Positions 34,586 through 44,400 of a DNA stretch of 64,000 nucleotides are shown piece after piece. Within the stretch, counting starts at the first letter, position 1; every line of letters starts with the position of its first letter. Under the pieces are notes generated by a model that made no database searches, was not told where the DNA came from, and saw nothing but the letters and a program-made list of their open reading frames with translations. The stretch is from Agarophyton chilense (lineage: Eukaryota > Rhodophyta > Florideophyceae > Gracilariales > Gracilariaceae). The stretch spans positions 62,001-126,000 of the forward strand of contig JARGXX010000013.1 in NCBI GenBank assembly GCA_030374765.1, read 5' to 3'. Both the position numbers and the translations under genes were made by a program.

Positions 34586-35384
34586 TGAAGTGCAACCTTC
34601 GTGAGGGCCGTTTTCCAGGACTTGGTTGTTTTTCCGCCTCGGGCGATACTTGTGAGATCTATGAGTAATACCGCTACTAGCGGGCTGGCGTAGCCAGGTG
34701 TATACGCGTTGTACGCGAAGTGCACCGGCGGCCGTGCGCCGTGGCCCCGATTCGGGTGTGAGTTACCCACGTGTACCACGGGTGGCCCAGGACAGGTTGG
34801 CACAGCATAGCTGGATATTTCTCTATTTATTTAGCTTTATTACACTAGGTTAGGGAGCTCTTTGCAGTATTCTACACTATATAGTGCCAGGGCGATCTCG
34901 GCCTGACACTCAGTAAACCTCCCCAACCAGGGTTCTTGGCTCTAAGTCTTTTTCCGCTTTCGCGAGTCTTCCCCACTCTACGGAGGTGAAGCCGCGTTAC
35001 TAACGGTAGACTTATCCACCCTGCGTCAACAGGAGACTCACCGCTGTTAGCTTGTATATCTTTCATACCACTGCCGTGTTCTCGCCCCAGTATTGGGTTT
35101 GCTACATATTTCTTTTGGCTCTCGTGGCCCATGCCCCCGATCGCCCCCACTGGGTGGTCCCCCCTTTATCACTTGCCCACTCCCGTGGAATACAGCTCAT
35201 ACCTGGTCTGCTCCCTTCTAGCATCCCGCACTCTCCCCGCTTGGCGTGCCGGTGAACCTCGGCCATACACCCCGACTTAGTCGTGTTCACTCCGGAGAGG
35301 CTCCGTCGCCGTGCTACCCTCCTTGGAGGAAGACTCGGACATCTTCGTGTGTTTCCGCCGCCCTTGGCGTTGCACTGCACTACA
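34586..35384 (+). repeat. 3' LTR of element C
   Basis: This LTR of 799 bases is near-identical to 23607-24400. The end carries a duplicated GCACT (TTGCACTGCACTACA). Confidence 0.93.
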
Positions 35385-35657
35385 GAACATATGAAGAGAC
35401 CAAGAAGACCAAGACCAGATGTAAAGCGAAACATACTTAATTTTGGTCCTATATTATTGATGGACTTTGAAAAGCTTTTTATACGCTTCTTGGCAGTACT
35501 TGACAGTTCCCTTCAAAAATTGGAACTGTATACTGAGATTTTAAAGAGTTATACTGTGGTAATTCATTTGTGATGTATCGACACATATCAGTAATGCCGC
35601 ATGTGTTCGATATACCGATCCTATGTGGAAAATTCCGATTTGACCGATTTGGCCTTA

Positions 35658-35674
35658 GGTTCGCTATACCGAAC
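35658..35674 (+). repeat. left terminal inverted repeat of the piggyBac-YqaJ element
   Basis: GGTTCGCTATACCGAAC. It is nearly self-complementary in itself, and pairs with 39616-39632. Confidence 0.55.
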
Positions 35675-35819
35675 ATAAGAGCCGTTTCAGGGGTCCCAAT
35701 GCTAACCCTCACGTGCCAAATTGGCTCTTTTTACTACAACTCTTTGAGCTGGTTTTTAATCCGGATGGAGCTTGGAACTCTCGCCACTTTCAAGATCCAG
35801 AATGGGCTGAGAACCGGCC

Positions 35820-38800
35820 TTGCCTGTCACCCAGGGGGGCCTGCCTTCCATGATGATGTTTCATCAACACATCCGCGCCTCAAATGTGGCTGCACACCCC
35901 ACTCCACGCGCAACTGTTGACTCCAATGTCACGGGCGGCAATCAAGAGGACGCAGTGCATCCAAATGCATCCGGTTCCCCCGTTAGGGCCTGCACCACAG
36001 GAGGTGCGGCTCGTTCAAATGTCGCAGCAGGTGAGACCTCTGGGAGACCATTATCTAGGACTAGGGGGCGGGCTAGGGGGCGGAGGAGATCGTGAAGCGG
36101 GGCAGGAACAAGGGGAAGGGGACGTGCGGGTCGTGGGAGGGGGGGGAGGAATGGTCACGACGCAAGCTATGGATGGACACTGAGTAGCATTGAATGCAAC
36201 AAGGTGGTTCTGGAGAAGGAGTTACGGGATAGCGTCATTCAGCATCGTGCTCGTTTGCTCTGCAGTGTATCCGTGCCCAACATGAAGGTTGAATGCAACG
36301 TCAAGAATCTTGCTCCGACGCGATGTGGGTTTGTTGTCTTGTTCGCCAATGGATTGCTAAGGCAATTGATGGAGTGGTTATATGAACGCATTCGTCTCAA
36401 CAATCTTTCTAATGACCCTGTGTCACTCTCTGACATGTATAGGTACCTCGCCGTCCTCCTCTTTTCTCACACAACTGGTTTTAGTTTTGAAAAGGCCATG
36501 TCTATTCTAAGAAAAGCAGGAAGCATCTCCCCGTCGTTAGAATCTGTCCGATTCATTGCCGAAAATGTTTTGGACTATCCTCCAACCGGCAGGGGCAGTC
36601 AGGAAAATGTTAGTTGGAATGCACAGAGGGATCAAACGCGGTATCTCACTGAATTTGAGACTCTGGCCTTCCGAGAAACTCGCAAAATCTTCTTCACGCC
36701 GTTGCACTTGTTGGCAACGCTGGATGATGATCTGTGCGGCACCAGAGCAACCGACAACCAGGTAAAAATGTTAAGCTCTCGGAAAGCAGACAAGGACTGG
36801 CATTCTGCGGATGCCCTAGCGGACGCTCTTTTCAGGATCGTGATTGCCATAAGGTTTCGGCGACGTGGGGAGTCGCAAATTGAATCTGTCAGGAAGCTAC
36901 TGGCATCGCTCATGGATGGGCGTGGGGAGCAAACTCTGACAGGGTGTATTGTTACAGCTGATCGAGGCTATGGAAAGGAAGCTATTATGGAGATACTGAT
37001 GGAACATGGCCTAGGTTTTGTTTTTGTCATGCCTGACCACATTTTGGGATGCCATCCCTTTGTAGCCAATTCGCTCCTAAATCCACTTCGAGGAGATTAA
37101 GAGGAAGAGGGGGAAAGCACATCAGACGAAAGAGATAGCCTGGAGGTGTCCGTGCATGCTGTACAAGAAACAGAAGGTGCGGCTTCAAATTCCCAGCGGT
37201 AGTCTTCTGTAGCAGACTCGTCAGTTCAGGGCGTTGATGTTTCCCGCGTCGTGCCAAGCACAGCAGCTGGAGAATCCCGTGGTGTCGAAAGAGATGCTCG
37301 GGAAGAATTGTTCGCTGGATTCGACAGGCGCAGGCAGTACGTCATACACGAGGACCCGATTTTGGGCCCAGAAGTGTTCTTTGCCACTAAGACTGCTAAT
37401 GCTTCTGCTCGAAGAGTAGGACAGAACAAGATTGCGGCCAGAGCAGTGAGGGAGCGTGGAACAGTTAAAATTTGCAAGTTACTCAGGTTTTTGTATACCG
37501 TACCGCCGGCATTGCAGAGCAGTTTGAACACCTGGGTCGCTGTGCCGCGATCTAACACAAACTTGAACAAAACTTTGTTCAGTGGTGGATGGCTAAGCAG
37601 CGATCATACAGTTCAATCTGTTCGGGAGATCGTGGAGGGCCGAGTACGTGAGGGTTGTAGTGTGCTAACCCTGGGTCAGCGATGCGCTGACTGGTTCGTG
37701 CTGCGCCAGTTCAGGGTAACAGGGACAAATGCTGGGCACTTGTTGATGGCGAATTCGGATGTTTTGCACATGATGGGCATGGAGGGTGGCACCGTTGAAG
37801 AGGAAAGGACACTGCAGCAATGGTTTGACGTCTTGCATCGGAGATGGTTCAGCTCGAAAGAGTCTACAGAGGCCATGATGAGGGGAACTATAAACGAACA
37901 AGCTGTTACTAATGCGCTGGAGGCGATGCCTTTTGTGAAGGCTTTCTATGAAGTGGGGATGGTGTCAGCTAGAAACTCGAGGTACCTTGCTTGCTCTCCA
38001 GACGGTGTTTTGTGTATGGATAAAGAGTGTTTCGGGCTTTGGTTTGAGGAGGATTTTATACAAATGGATGGAATGCGGATCGCGCTGGTTGCTGTGGAGA
38101 TCAATACTAAGGTGGCAGCAACAACGCTTGGAGAAGTGATGCAGTTGGCGTCTTTGGATGTCGTGCGTTGCACTTTTGGCGATGAAGTATTTCGGGAGTA
38201 TGTGCCTAAGGAGCACAGGGCACAAGTTTTACACCAGCTAATCGTGCTGGGCCTTCGCTACTCTATGTATGTTGTGGCTGCAGAGACTTGAATTGTCTAC
38301 TCAGTCCTCATAAAATGCACGGGAAGTATCCTTACCGCGTGCAGGCATATTATTGAAGACGCTGCAAGGCGTTTGGTGCAGTGGGCACATGAGGACGAAG
38401 TCTCTCTTCAGGCTTTGGTTACGGCAGAGTACATGGACCTGCTAAAGACTCGGCACAAGTTTTGGAAAATTGTTGACAAACATGTCCTTGACAACGGCTG
38501 TTTTCCACCCTTGAAGCTGTTAAAACACGCGGCACAGAGCTTCTATTCTAAGACTAAAGCCGGTGTAGATGGAGCCACGCAACAGAGAACCATTTTGCGC
38601 AGCTCAACCTCTCATTTCAAATGGGAGTAGAAAACCGTGTCGCAGACATTGAAGACGATTGCAATTAATTTCTTCTTTGAATGGAGAATGTATGAGCGAA
38701 AAGACTTGTTGCAGTCGTCGGAATCTTTCAAGTCACTAGACAACTATGGCAACTGTCTAAATAAGGTTCAAACAACGGCAAATATCATGTTTTACGTATC

Positions 38801-39343
38801 ACAGGATTTTATCAGCTATGCTGCAGCTATTCAAATGCAAAGCTCTGAGGTATTGAGTGAAAAGGAAGTAACGGCAGCAGATGAGATGAAACGGTTGGTT
38901 GATTTGGAACGAAATCGGAAGAGAAAGAGGCTCGTGTTCTTCAACGGAACCGATGGCGTTTCATTGCGGCTTGCAGTTAAAAGTCACACTCCTCAGCAGA
39001 AAAAGCTCGTTTATTGTGCATTGTGCGGGTGAAGAAGCCTGGTTGGAGGATGCATAGATCTACTTACTGCTGTGATCTTTGTTCCGTTCATTTGTGCACA
39101 CGTATCTATCCAGGACTTAGAAAGAGCTTTTGGACCCTCTGGCACGCAAACAAGCGGCTCGAAGTTCGAAGAAAGCCCCCGACTGTGGTTACCACAGAAA
39201 TAGAAAGCAATGGTAAAAGTGTTAGTGGCAGTAGGGCACAAGGTGATCAAAGCAACGGTTTCGTGCGGTATAATCGAAGACGTAGGTCTAGAGAGACCGA
39301 TTCTGGTAGTGAGCGATTCACACATAGGCAACGCAGGACGTAG
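35820..39343 (+). pseudogene. piggyBac transposase with embedded YqaJ-like nuclease domain
   Basis: One frame runs from about 35820 to 39030, broken by TGA 36093, TAA 37098, TAG 37200, TGA 38289 and TAG 38628. A frameshift near 39030 leads to the end at 39343. The N-terminal tail is Arg/Gly-rich (to 36170). The piggyBac fold follows: a DMYRYLAVLLFSHTTGF helix (36430), LATLDDDLCGTR with the first catalytic Asp (36715) and VTADRGYGK with the second (36952). At about 37613-38288 there is a lambda-exonuclease/YqaJ-type domain with RVTGTNAG, GTINEQ, CSPDG and VEIN. The piggyBac fold resumes with KAGVDGATQQ (third Asp, 38566) and a Cys-rich C-terminal finger (CALCG, then CCDLCSVHLC and WH, 39008-39150). 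Transposases of this class cut and paste at TTAA; what the nuclease adds is unknown. The gene is inactive here. Confidence 0.8.
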
Positions 39344-39615
39344 TTTGTTGCTTAGGAGCAGTAGTGCAGTAAAAAGGGGTGAATGTGGAAGACAAAGATC
39401 GAGCCTATGGGTGCGGTATAGCGCACTTAACGGCATTTTTTAGGTTGCGGTTTCATGTCTGGAGCTCTGTGTTCTATCCTTCACCGTTCAGAAATTTGGC
39501 TACATCTAAGGCTGAGATTTGGTGGATAGATCGTAGTAAGCCCCTGGATGACGCCTGTCAACTTAGATTGGCCAATAGTTAAGTCTAGCCGAACTACTAT
39601 AGTGCCAAAAAAAGG

Positions 39616-39632
39616 GTTCGCTATAGCGGACC
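39616..39632 (-). repeat. right terminal inverted repeat of the piggyBac-YqaJ element
   Basis: GTTCGCTATAGCGGACC on the + strand, followed by TTAA at 39633-39636. Confidence 0.55.
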
Positions 39633-39636
39633 TTAA

Positions 39637-41164
39637 AATCTGGCACTATGGATATTGCTCTCTCAGCTGCCGGTCTTATAAATATGAGGCACACTTAGTC
39701 GATGCGCTCTCTTCACGATGGCAGTGCACCTCGGTTTTTCACATACAGTTGTACACTCTGTCACGTGTTGTAGGTTCTATGGCCATGACTATATATAGTT
39801 TACAGAACCGGAAAGTCTCAAGTCAGTCAGTCAGTAGTCACCGTAAAAAGGGTGTAGTCAGTCAGTCACAAATACGGCCCTGGCTCCTATTCCGCACGTC
39901 AACCCGGATCTTTGTGGGGGTGGAGCATGATAGCCACCGAAGAGTCGGCTGTGCATTAGCCTTGCACTACAAGAAGAATGTTAGAGAATACTGAGGGGGA
40001 CACGGGGCAGATATGTATATTCAGAAGTACGACACATACAAACCAAGGTGTGTTTTGAAGCTGGCAATGTAGTCAATCAGCTTAAAGACCAATGAGCTCG
40101 ACACTCTGGACGCCAGCTGAGTGAAGTCACTGCTCCTTTTTTTGTGACAGCCAGCTCTATTAGTAGCGGTCTGTCAAGACGTTCTCGGCTTTTTTTATCA
40201 CAAAAACCGTTACAGAAATTTTAAACACTTTTCATATAGCTCAATCTATAGTCGGAGAATGCCTTTCGATGGTTTTAGTGCAAGGAAAGAAACTGAGATA
40301 GACGACATACTGGGGAGTGCGATGCGATATGAGACGAAAGGAATGCAATGTAGGTTTCATTTCTAACGGTCTGTGGTTTTGTGTTCTTAAGCTCGCTAAA
40401 GTGGAAAGCCAAGGCCCGCTTATGTAGAACTTTGAATCCCTCAAATACCTATAAAAAGGTACGTTTTCAAGATTGGACGAGAGCCATCTCAAAGGTACAA
40501 CTTTAGGACACCGTTGATGTACGATCTGTACATCTATGTTGCTGCTGTGACTGATGTGCTTCGTAAATTGGAAGTATGTTGATTGTTGTCTTTTAGTCTT
40601 TGGAAATGAATACGGTTTGCACACAGTGCTACCTTTAAAATGTCTTTGCTTGTTGGTTTTTTTCAGGCGTGCCAACCGACAGAAACGTTTAATAAAAATG
40701 CACAACTGCTGCTTTCAGATATTTACTTGACAGCTTGTCTCCAAAAGCGGCCAAGCCAAGAATAGCGCTGCCAGCAGGGACAATCACGCAACAAATGATA
40801 GACTGTGGCGCTCCCCGCGAAGAGCCGCCATCGCTAACGCAATAGTCCACGTGGCGGCTCTTCATTCGCCGTGCGCGAATCAGACGCGTTGAGTTGCGCA
40901 GCTCCACGGCATCCCTCTCCAGCTCGCGTGCGCAACAACCAATGATGGCGCGCGCGTCGCTGTCTTTTACGCGTCCGCTCGTCTCACATACGTGCACTGG
41001 ACCCGCGCCTCTCGCTGTGCCCCACCTCTTTGTGTGTGGCTGCTGTCCTTCGCCATCGCCTACGCGCTCGCTCAGCGTATGCATACACTTACCGAGCCCC
41101 GTACCGCGTCGCATTGCTACGTACACACCGTCCCCCTCCCCGTTCGCGCTGTCCTCCACCCTCC
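39637..41164. other. intergenic region upstream of the urea carboxylase gene
   Basis: I see no supported gene. It holds short AGTCAGTC runs near 39825-39870. A minus-strand frame of 154 codons at 40241-40705 has no family signature beyond a weak RWLSS segment. From about 40850 the sequence becomes GC-rich, as expected for the promoter side of the following gene. Confidence 0.4.
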
Positions 41165-41192
41165 ACGCCATACGCCATACGCCATACGCCAT
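41165..41192 (+). repeat. four tandem ACGCCAT heptamers
   Basis: Four exact copies of ACGCCAT end 31 bases upstream of the TATA box of the urea carboxylase gene, the spacing expected of a proximal promoter element. A simple slippage repeat is equally possible. Confidence 0.5.
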
Positions 41193-41223
41193 CCATTGCC
41201 TCCCCCTCAGCTCCCGTTCTCGC

Positions 41224-41230
41224 TATATAA
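41224..41230 (+). promoter_or_regulatory. TATA box of the urea carboxylase gene
   Basis: TATATAA lies 217 bases upstream of ATG 41447 in a pyrimidine-rich, GC-rich leader. Confidence 0.55.
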
Positions 41231-41446
41231 TCGCGCGCCTCGTGCCAGTTAAACTTCCTCTTTATTTATCACCTTTTCCTCCTCTTCGCACGCGCCTTCA
41301 TCCGTGGCATCTCCGCGTACTTTCCGCGTCGCGCATCATCCAATCTGTACCGTTATCACGCCTTATTTTTCCCTCCACGCCCTCCGTTCATGTAAGCCAA
41401 GTACGAGTGCAGACAGCCCGTACGTGTGCGACGTGAGCGAGCCGCC

Positions 41447-44400
41447 ATGCAATCCTCGCTGCCCTTCTCCACCATCCTCGTTCCCAATCGCGGTGAGATC
41501 GCCATTCGTCTCCTCAACGCAATCCACGCCCTCAACATCCAATCCGCCACCGTCTACATCTCTTCCGATGCCACTTCCCCTCACGTACGTCTTGCCTCAC
41601 GTTCCTTCTGTCTCGGCTCCGATATTTCCCTGTACACCGACGGAGAACACTTGCTCAGTGCCGCCAAAACTCTTGGTGTTGACGCTGTGCTTCCTGGTTA
41701 CGGCTTTGTTTCGGAGAGGCCAGATGTTGCTGCCGCATTTGAGCGCAATGGCATCACCTGGATTGGACCCTCTTCCGATGTCATCTCCTTGTTTGGCCTC
41801 AAGCACACCGCCAGGGACGCAGCCATTCGTGCCAATGTCTCCATTGTACCTGGAAGTGGTTTGGTGCACTCTGAGCAGCACGCCATAGCTGAAGCCACCA
41901 GTATCGGCTTTCCTGTTCTCGTCAAGGGCTCTGCTGGAGGAGGTGGCATGGGTCAGGCCATTGCCCACCGCCAATCACAGCTTTCCACAGCGTATCGCTC
42001 CGTCCTCAAGCAGTGTTCCACACTCTATTCATCTTCTGAGGTCTATGTTGAGAAGTTTGTGAGTCACGCGAGACATATTGAAGTTCAGGTGTTCGGCGAC
42101 GGCAAAGGAAATGTTCTTGTCTTGGGTGATCGAGAATGTTCAGTACAGAGAAGAAGACAGAAAGTGATTGAGGAGGGAAATGCTCCTAACCTATCCCCGT
42201 TGTTAAGGAAACAACTGAGAGAGGCAGCTGAAAGACTTTGTGCGCAGAATGATTATCTTTCAGCTGGAACCGTCGAGTTCATTGTAGACAGCGTCACGGA
42301 AGACTGGTACTTTCTCGAGGTCAACACAAGGTTGCAGGTCGAACATTGCGTCACTGAACTTGTTACTGGAATTGATATTGTGAAATGGATGATTCTACAG
42401 GCTGCGAACATTGACGTCCTATCCGATGTTGCCGTCATTGAACGCGGATATGCAATTGAGGCCCGCGTCTACGCCGAAAATCCCAGTAAGGCGTACGCCC
42501 CGTCGTCAGGAACCCTTTCCGAAATGGTGTGGCCAAAGCCTTCACTGTGCGAACAAACAGGCTCGCGAATTCGTGTCGACAGCTGGGCGGAACGTGGCTC
42601 CATTGTGTCTCCGTATTACGACCCACTGTTAGGTAAGATAATATCTTGGGGAAAGACACGAGCTTTGGCCATCATCGCGCTGAAGAAGGCTTTGGAGGTT
42701 ACACGCGTGGCTGGCGTAGCTTCGAACGTAGAGTTGTTGCGACAGACAATTGCTCATCCTCAATTTCTTACGGCTCGATACACAACCGACTTGCTGAAAA
42801 CGTTCTCACCCAAGACCATGGCTCTTGAGGTTGTAAAACCTGGCTTACAGTCGTCGCTGCAGGATTACCCTGGGCGAGTTGGATACTGGCATATTGGGGT
42901 TAGTCCTTCTGGTCCTATGGACGCGTATGCCATGTGTACAGCAAATGCGCTAGTGGGAAATCCCATCAGCGCCACCGCCTTGGAGATTACAGTGACTGGT
43001 CCAACCCTGCTGTTCCACTGTGATGCGATTGTTGCTGTAACAGGTGGCAGTTTTGTCATAACTACGGAAGATGGAGCTGTTCTGCCGAGCTGGACCCCTG
43101 TCAGAGTTGCATCTGGTTCTACCGTACAAGTAGCACAAGCACAGCATTCGGAAAATACCGCTAGCTCATCCGCTGCGATAGGAGGAAAGATTGGTTATGT
43201 AGCCATTCGAGGGGGTTTTGATGTCCCGAAATACTTGGGAAGCTCTTCCACTTTTCCAACAGGTAAATTTGGTGGTTTGACTGGCTCTTTTCTCGTCACC
43301 GGTGATTTTCTCCCTGTAGGCAAAGATCCAAACGCCGAGCACGAGATTGGAGAGCAAAACGGACTAAAATTCCGTTGGCCCATCGGAAAACAGCTTCCAG
43401 ACCACTTTATTCCAGAGTATAGTACTACAGAATGGACTGTCGCGGCTTTGAAAGGGCCCCATGCCTCGCTCGATTTTCTGCAAGAAGAGACGTTGGCAGC
43501 CATCTGGACCGCTCCGTACACTGTTCACCATGCCACCAATCGATTGGGAGCTCGTCTCATGGGTCCTGTTCCAAAGTGGACCCGGTTAGATGGTGGTTCC
43601 GCCGGCCTACATCCTTCTAATCTTCACGACTACGCATACGCACCTGGAGCCGTAAATTTTAGTGGAAATACGCCTATTGTTCTCATGCTTGATGGTCCAT
43701 CTCTAGGAGGATTCGTCTGCCCCATTACTGTTGCTACTACGGAGATATGGAAGATGGCGCAGGCTTCACCAGGAGAGCATGTTCGATTCAAGCAGGTCGA
43801 CTTTGACCAGGCCAGAAGTGCCATGTCTCATATGAAATCTCTGTGGGAAGCTGTTCGTTCTTACGATATGGAGGGTCTTGAACGGCTGGCGAGTAAGTGG
43901 TCACCACACTGGATTATGACCTCAAAACCTGTCGATGTACCTGCTGTGCTTGCCAGCCTGGATCCTGCAGAAGGAGATGAAGCTGAGATCAAAGTCGAAT
44001 ATCGTATTTCGGGAGATGAACATGTACTCGTGGAATACGGAGATATCGAGCTTGATCTTGCATATCGCTTTCGCGTACACATGCTCATGGAAGAGCTCCG
44101 CGTGCAAAGTTTCATAAGCGAACTTTGTCCAGGGGTGCGATCTGTTCTTATAAAGTACGATCCAGGCAAAATTCACTTGAACAATCTGGTGAAGATCTTA
44201 ACCGATATGGAGAGTGGTACTCTAGGCTCTGTGGAGAATGTTGTCGTTCCTTCTCGCAAATTGGAATTGCCACTGGCATTCGAGGACAAATGGACCCTGG
44301 AAGCCCAGAGCCGATATCTTCGTTCAATTCGACCGGATGCTCCGTATATGCCGTCGAATGTGGAGTTCGTTCGACGGATAAATGGCCTTGAATCAATAGA

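Larger units (their letters stand above)
23607..35384 (+). mobile_element. Ty3/gypsy chromovirus element C (complete, young LTRs)
   Basis: This element of about 11.8 kb is full-length and of the same family as A and B. The LTRs differ by only about three transitions and a 5-base GCACT duplication. In order it has: LTR, primer site, gag, pol in the -1 frame, a very long Ser/Pro-rich spacer, chromodomain, antisense accessory gene, polypurine tract, LTR. Despite the young LTRs, gag has a frameshift and a stop, pol has five stops and the accessory gene one. Confidence 0.95.
35655..39636 (+). mobile_element. piggyBac-type DNA transposon with nuclease-bearing transposase
   Basis: An element of about 3.98 kb (35658-39632) lies between short inverted ends. 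Left is GGTTCGCTATACCGAAC and right, on the minus strand, is GGTCCGCTATAGCGAAC, 15 of 17 bases matching. The flanks are TTA on the left and TTAA on the right, consistent with the TTAA target of piggyBac elements. The one gene inside fills 35820-39343. Everything outside the gene but inside the ends is about 160 and 290 bases long. The ends are proposed by eye. Confidence 0.65.

Noticed and set aside
34300-34668. Plus-strand frame of 122 codons across the 3' end of element C
   Set aside because: It overlaps the start of the antisense gene and the polypurine tract and is not conserved in A or B.
40241-40705. Minus-strand frame of 154 codons with a RWLSS segment, considered as a hAT transposase piece
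   Set aside because: One weak motif and no neighbouring transposase sequence.
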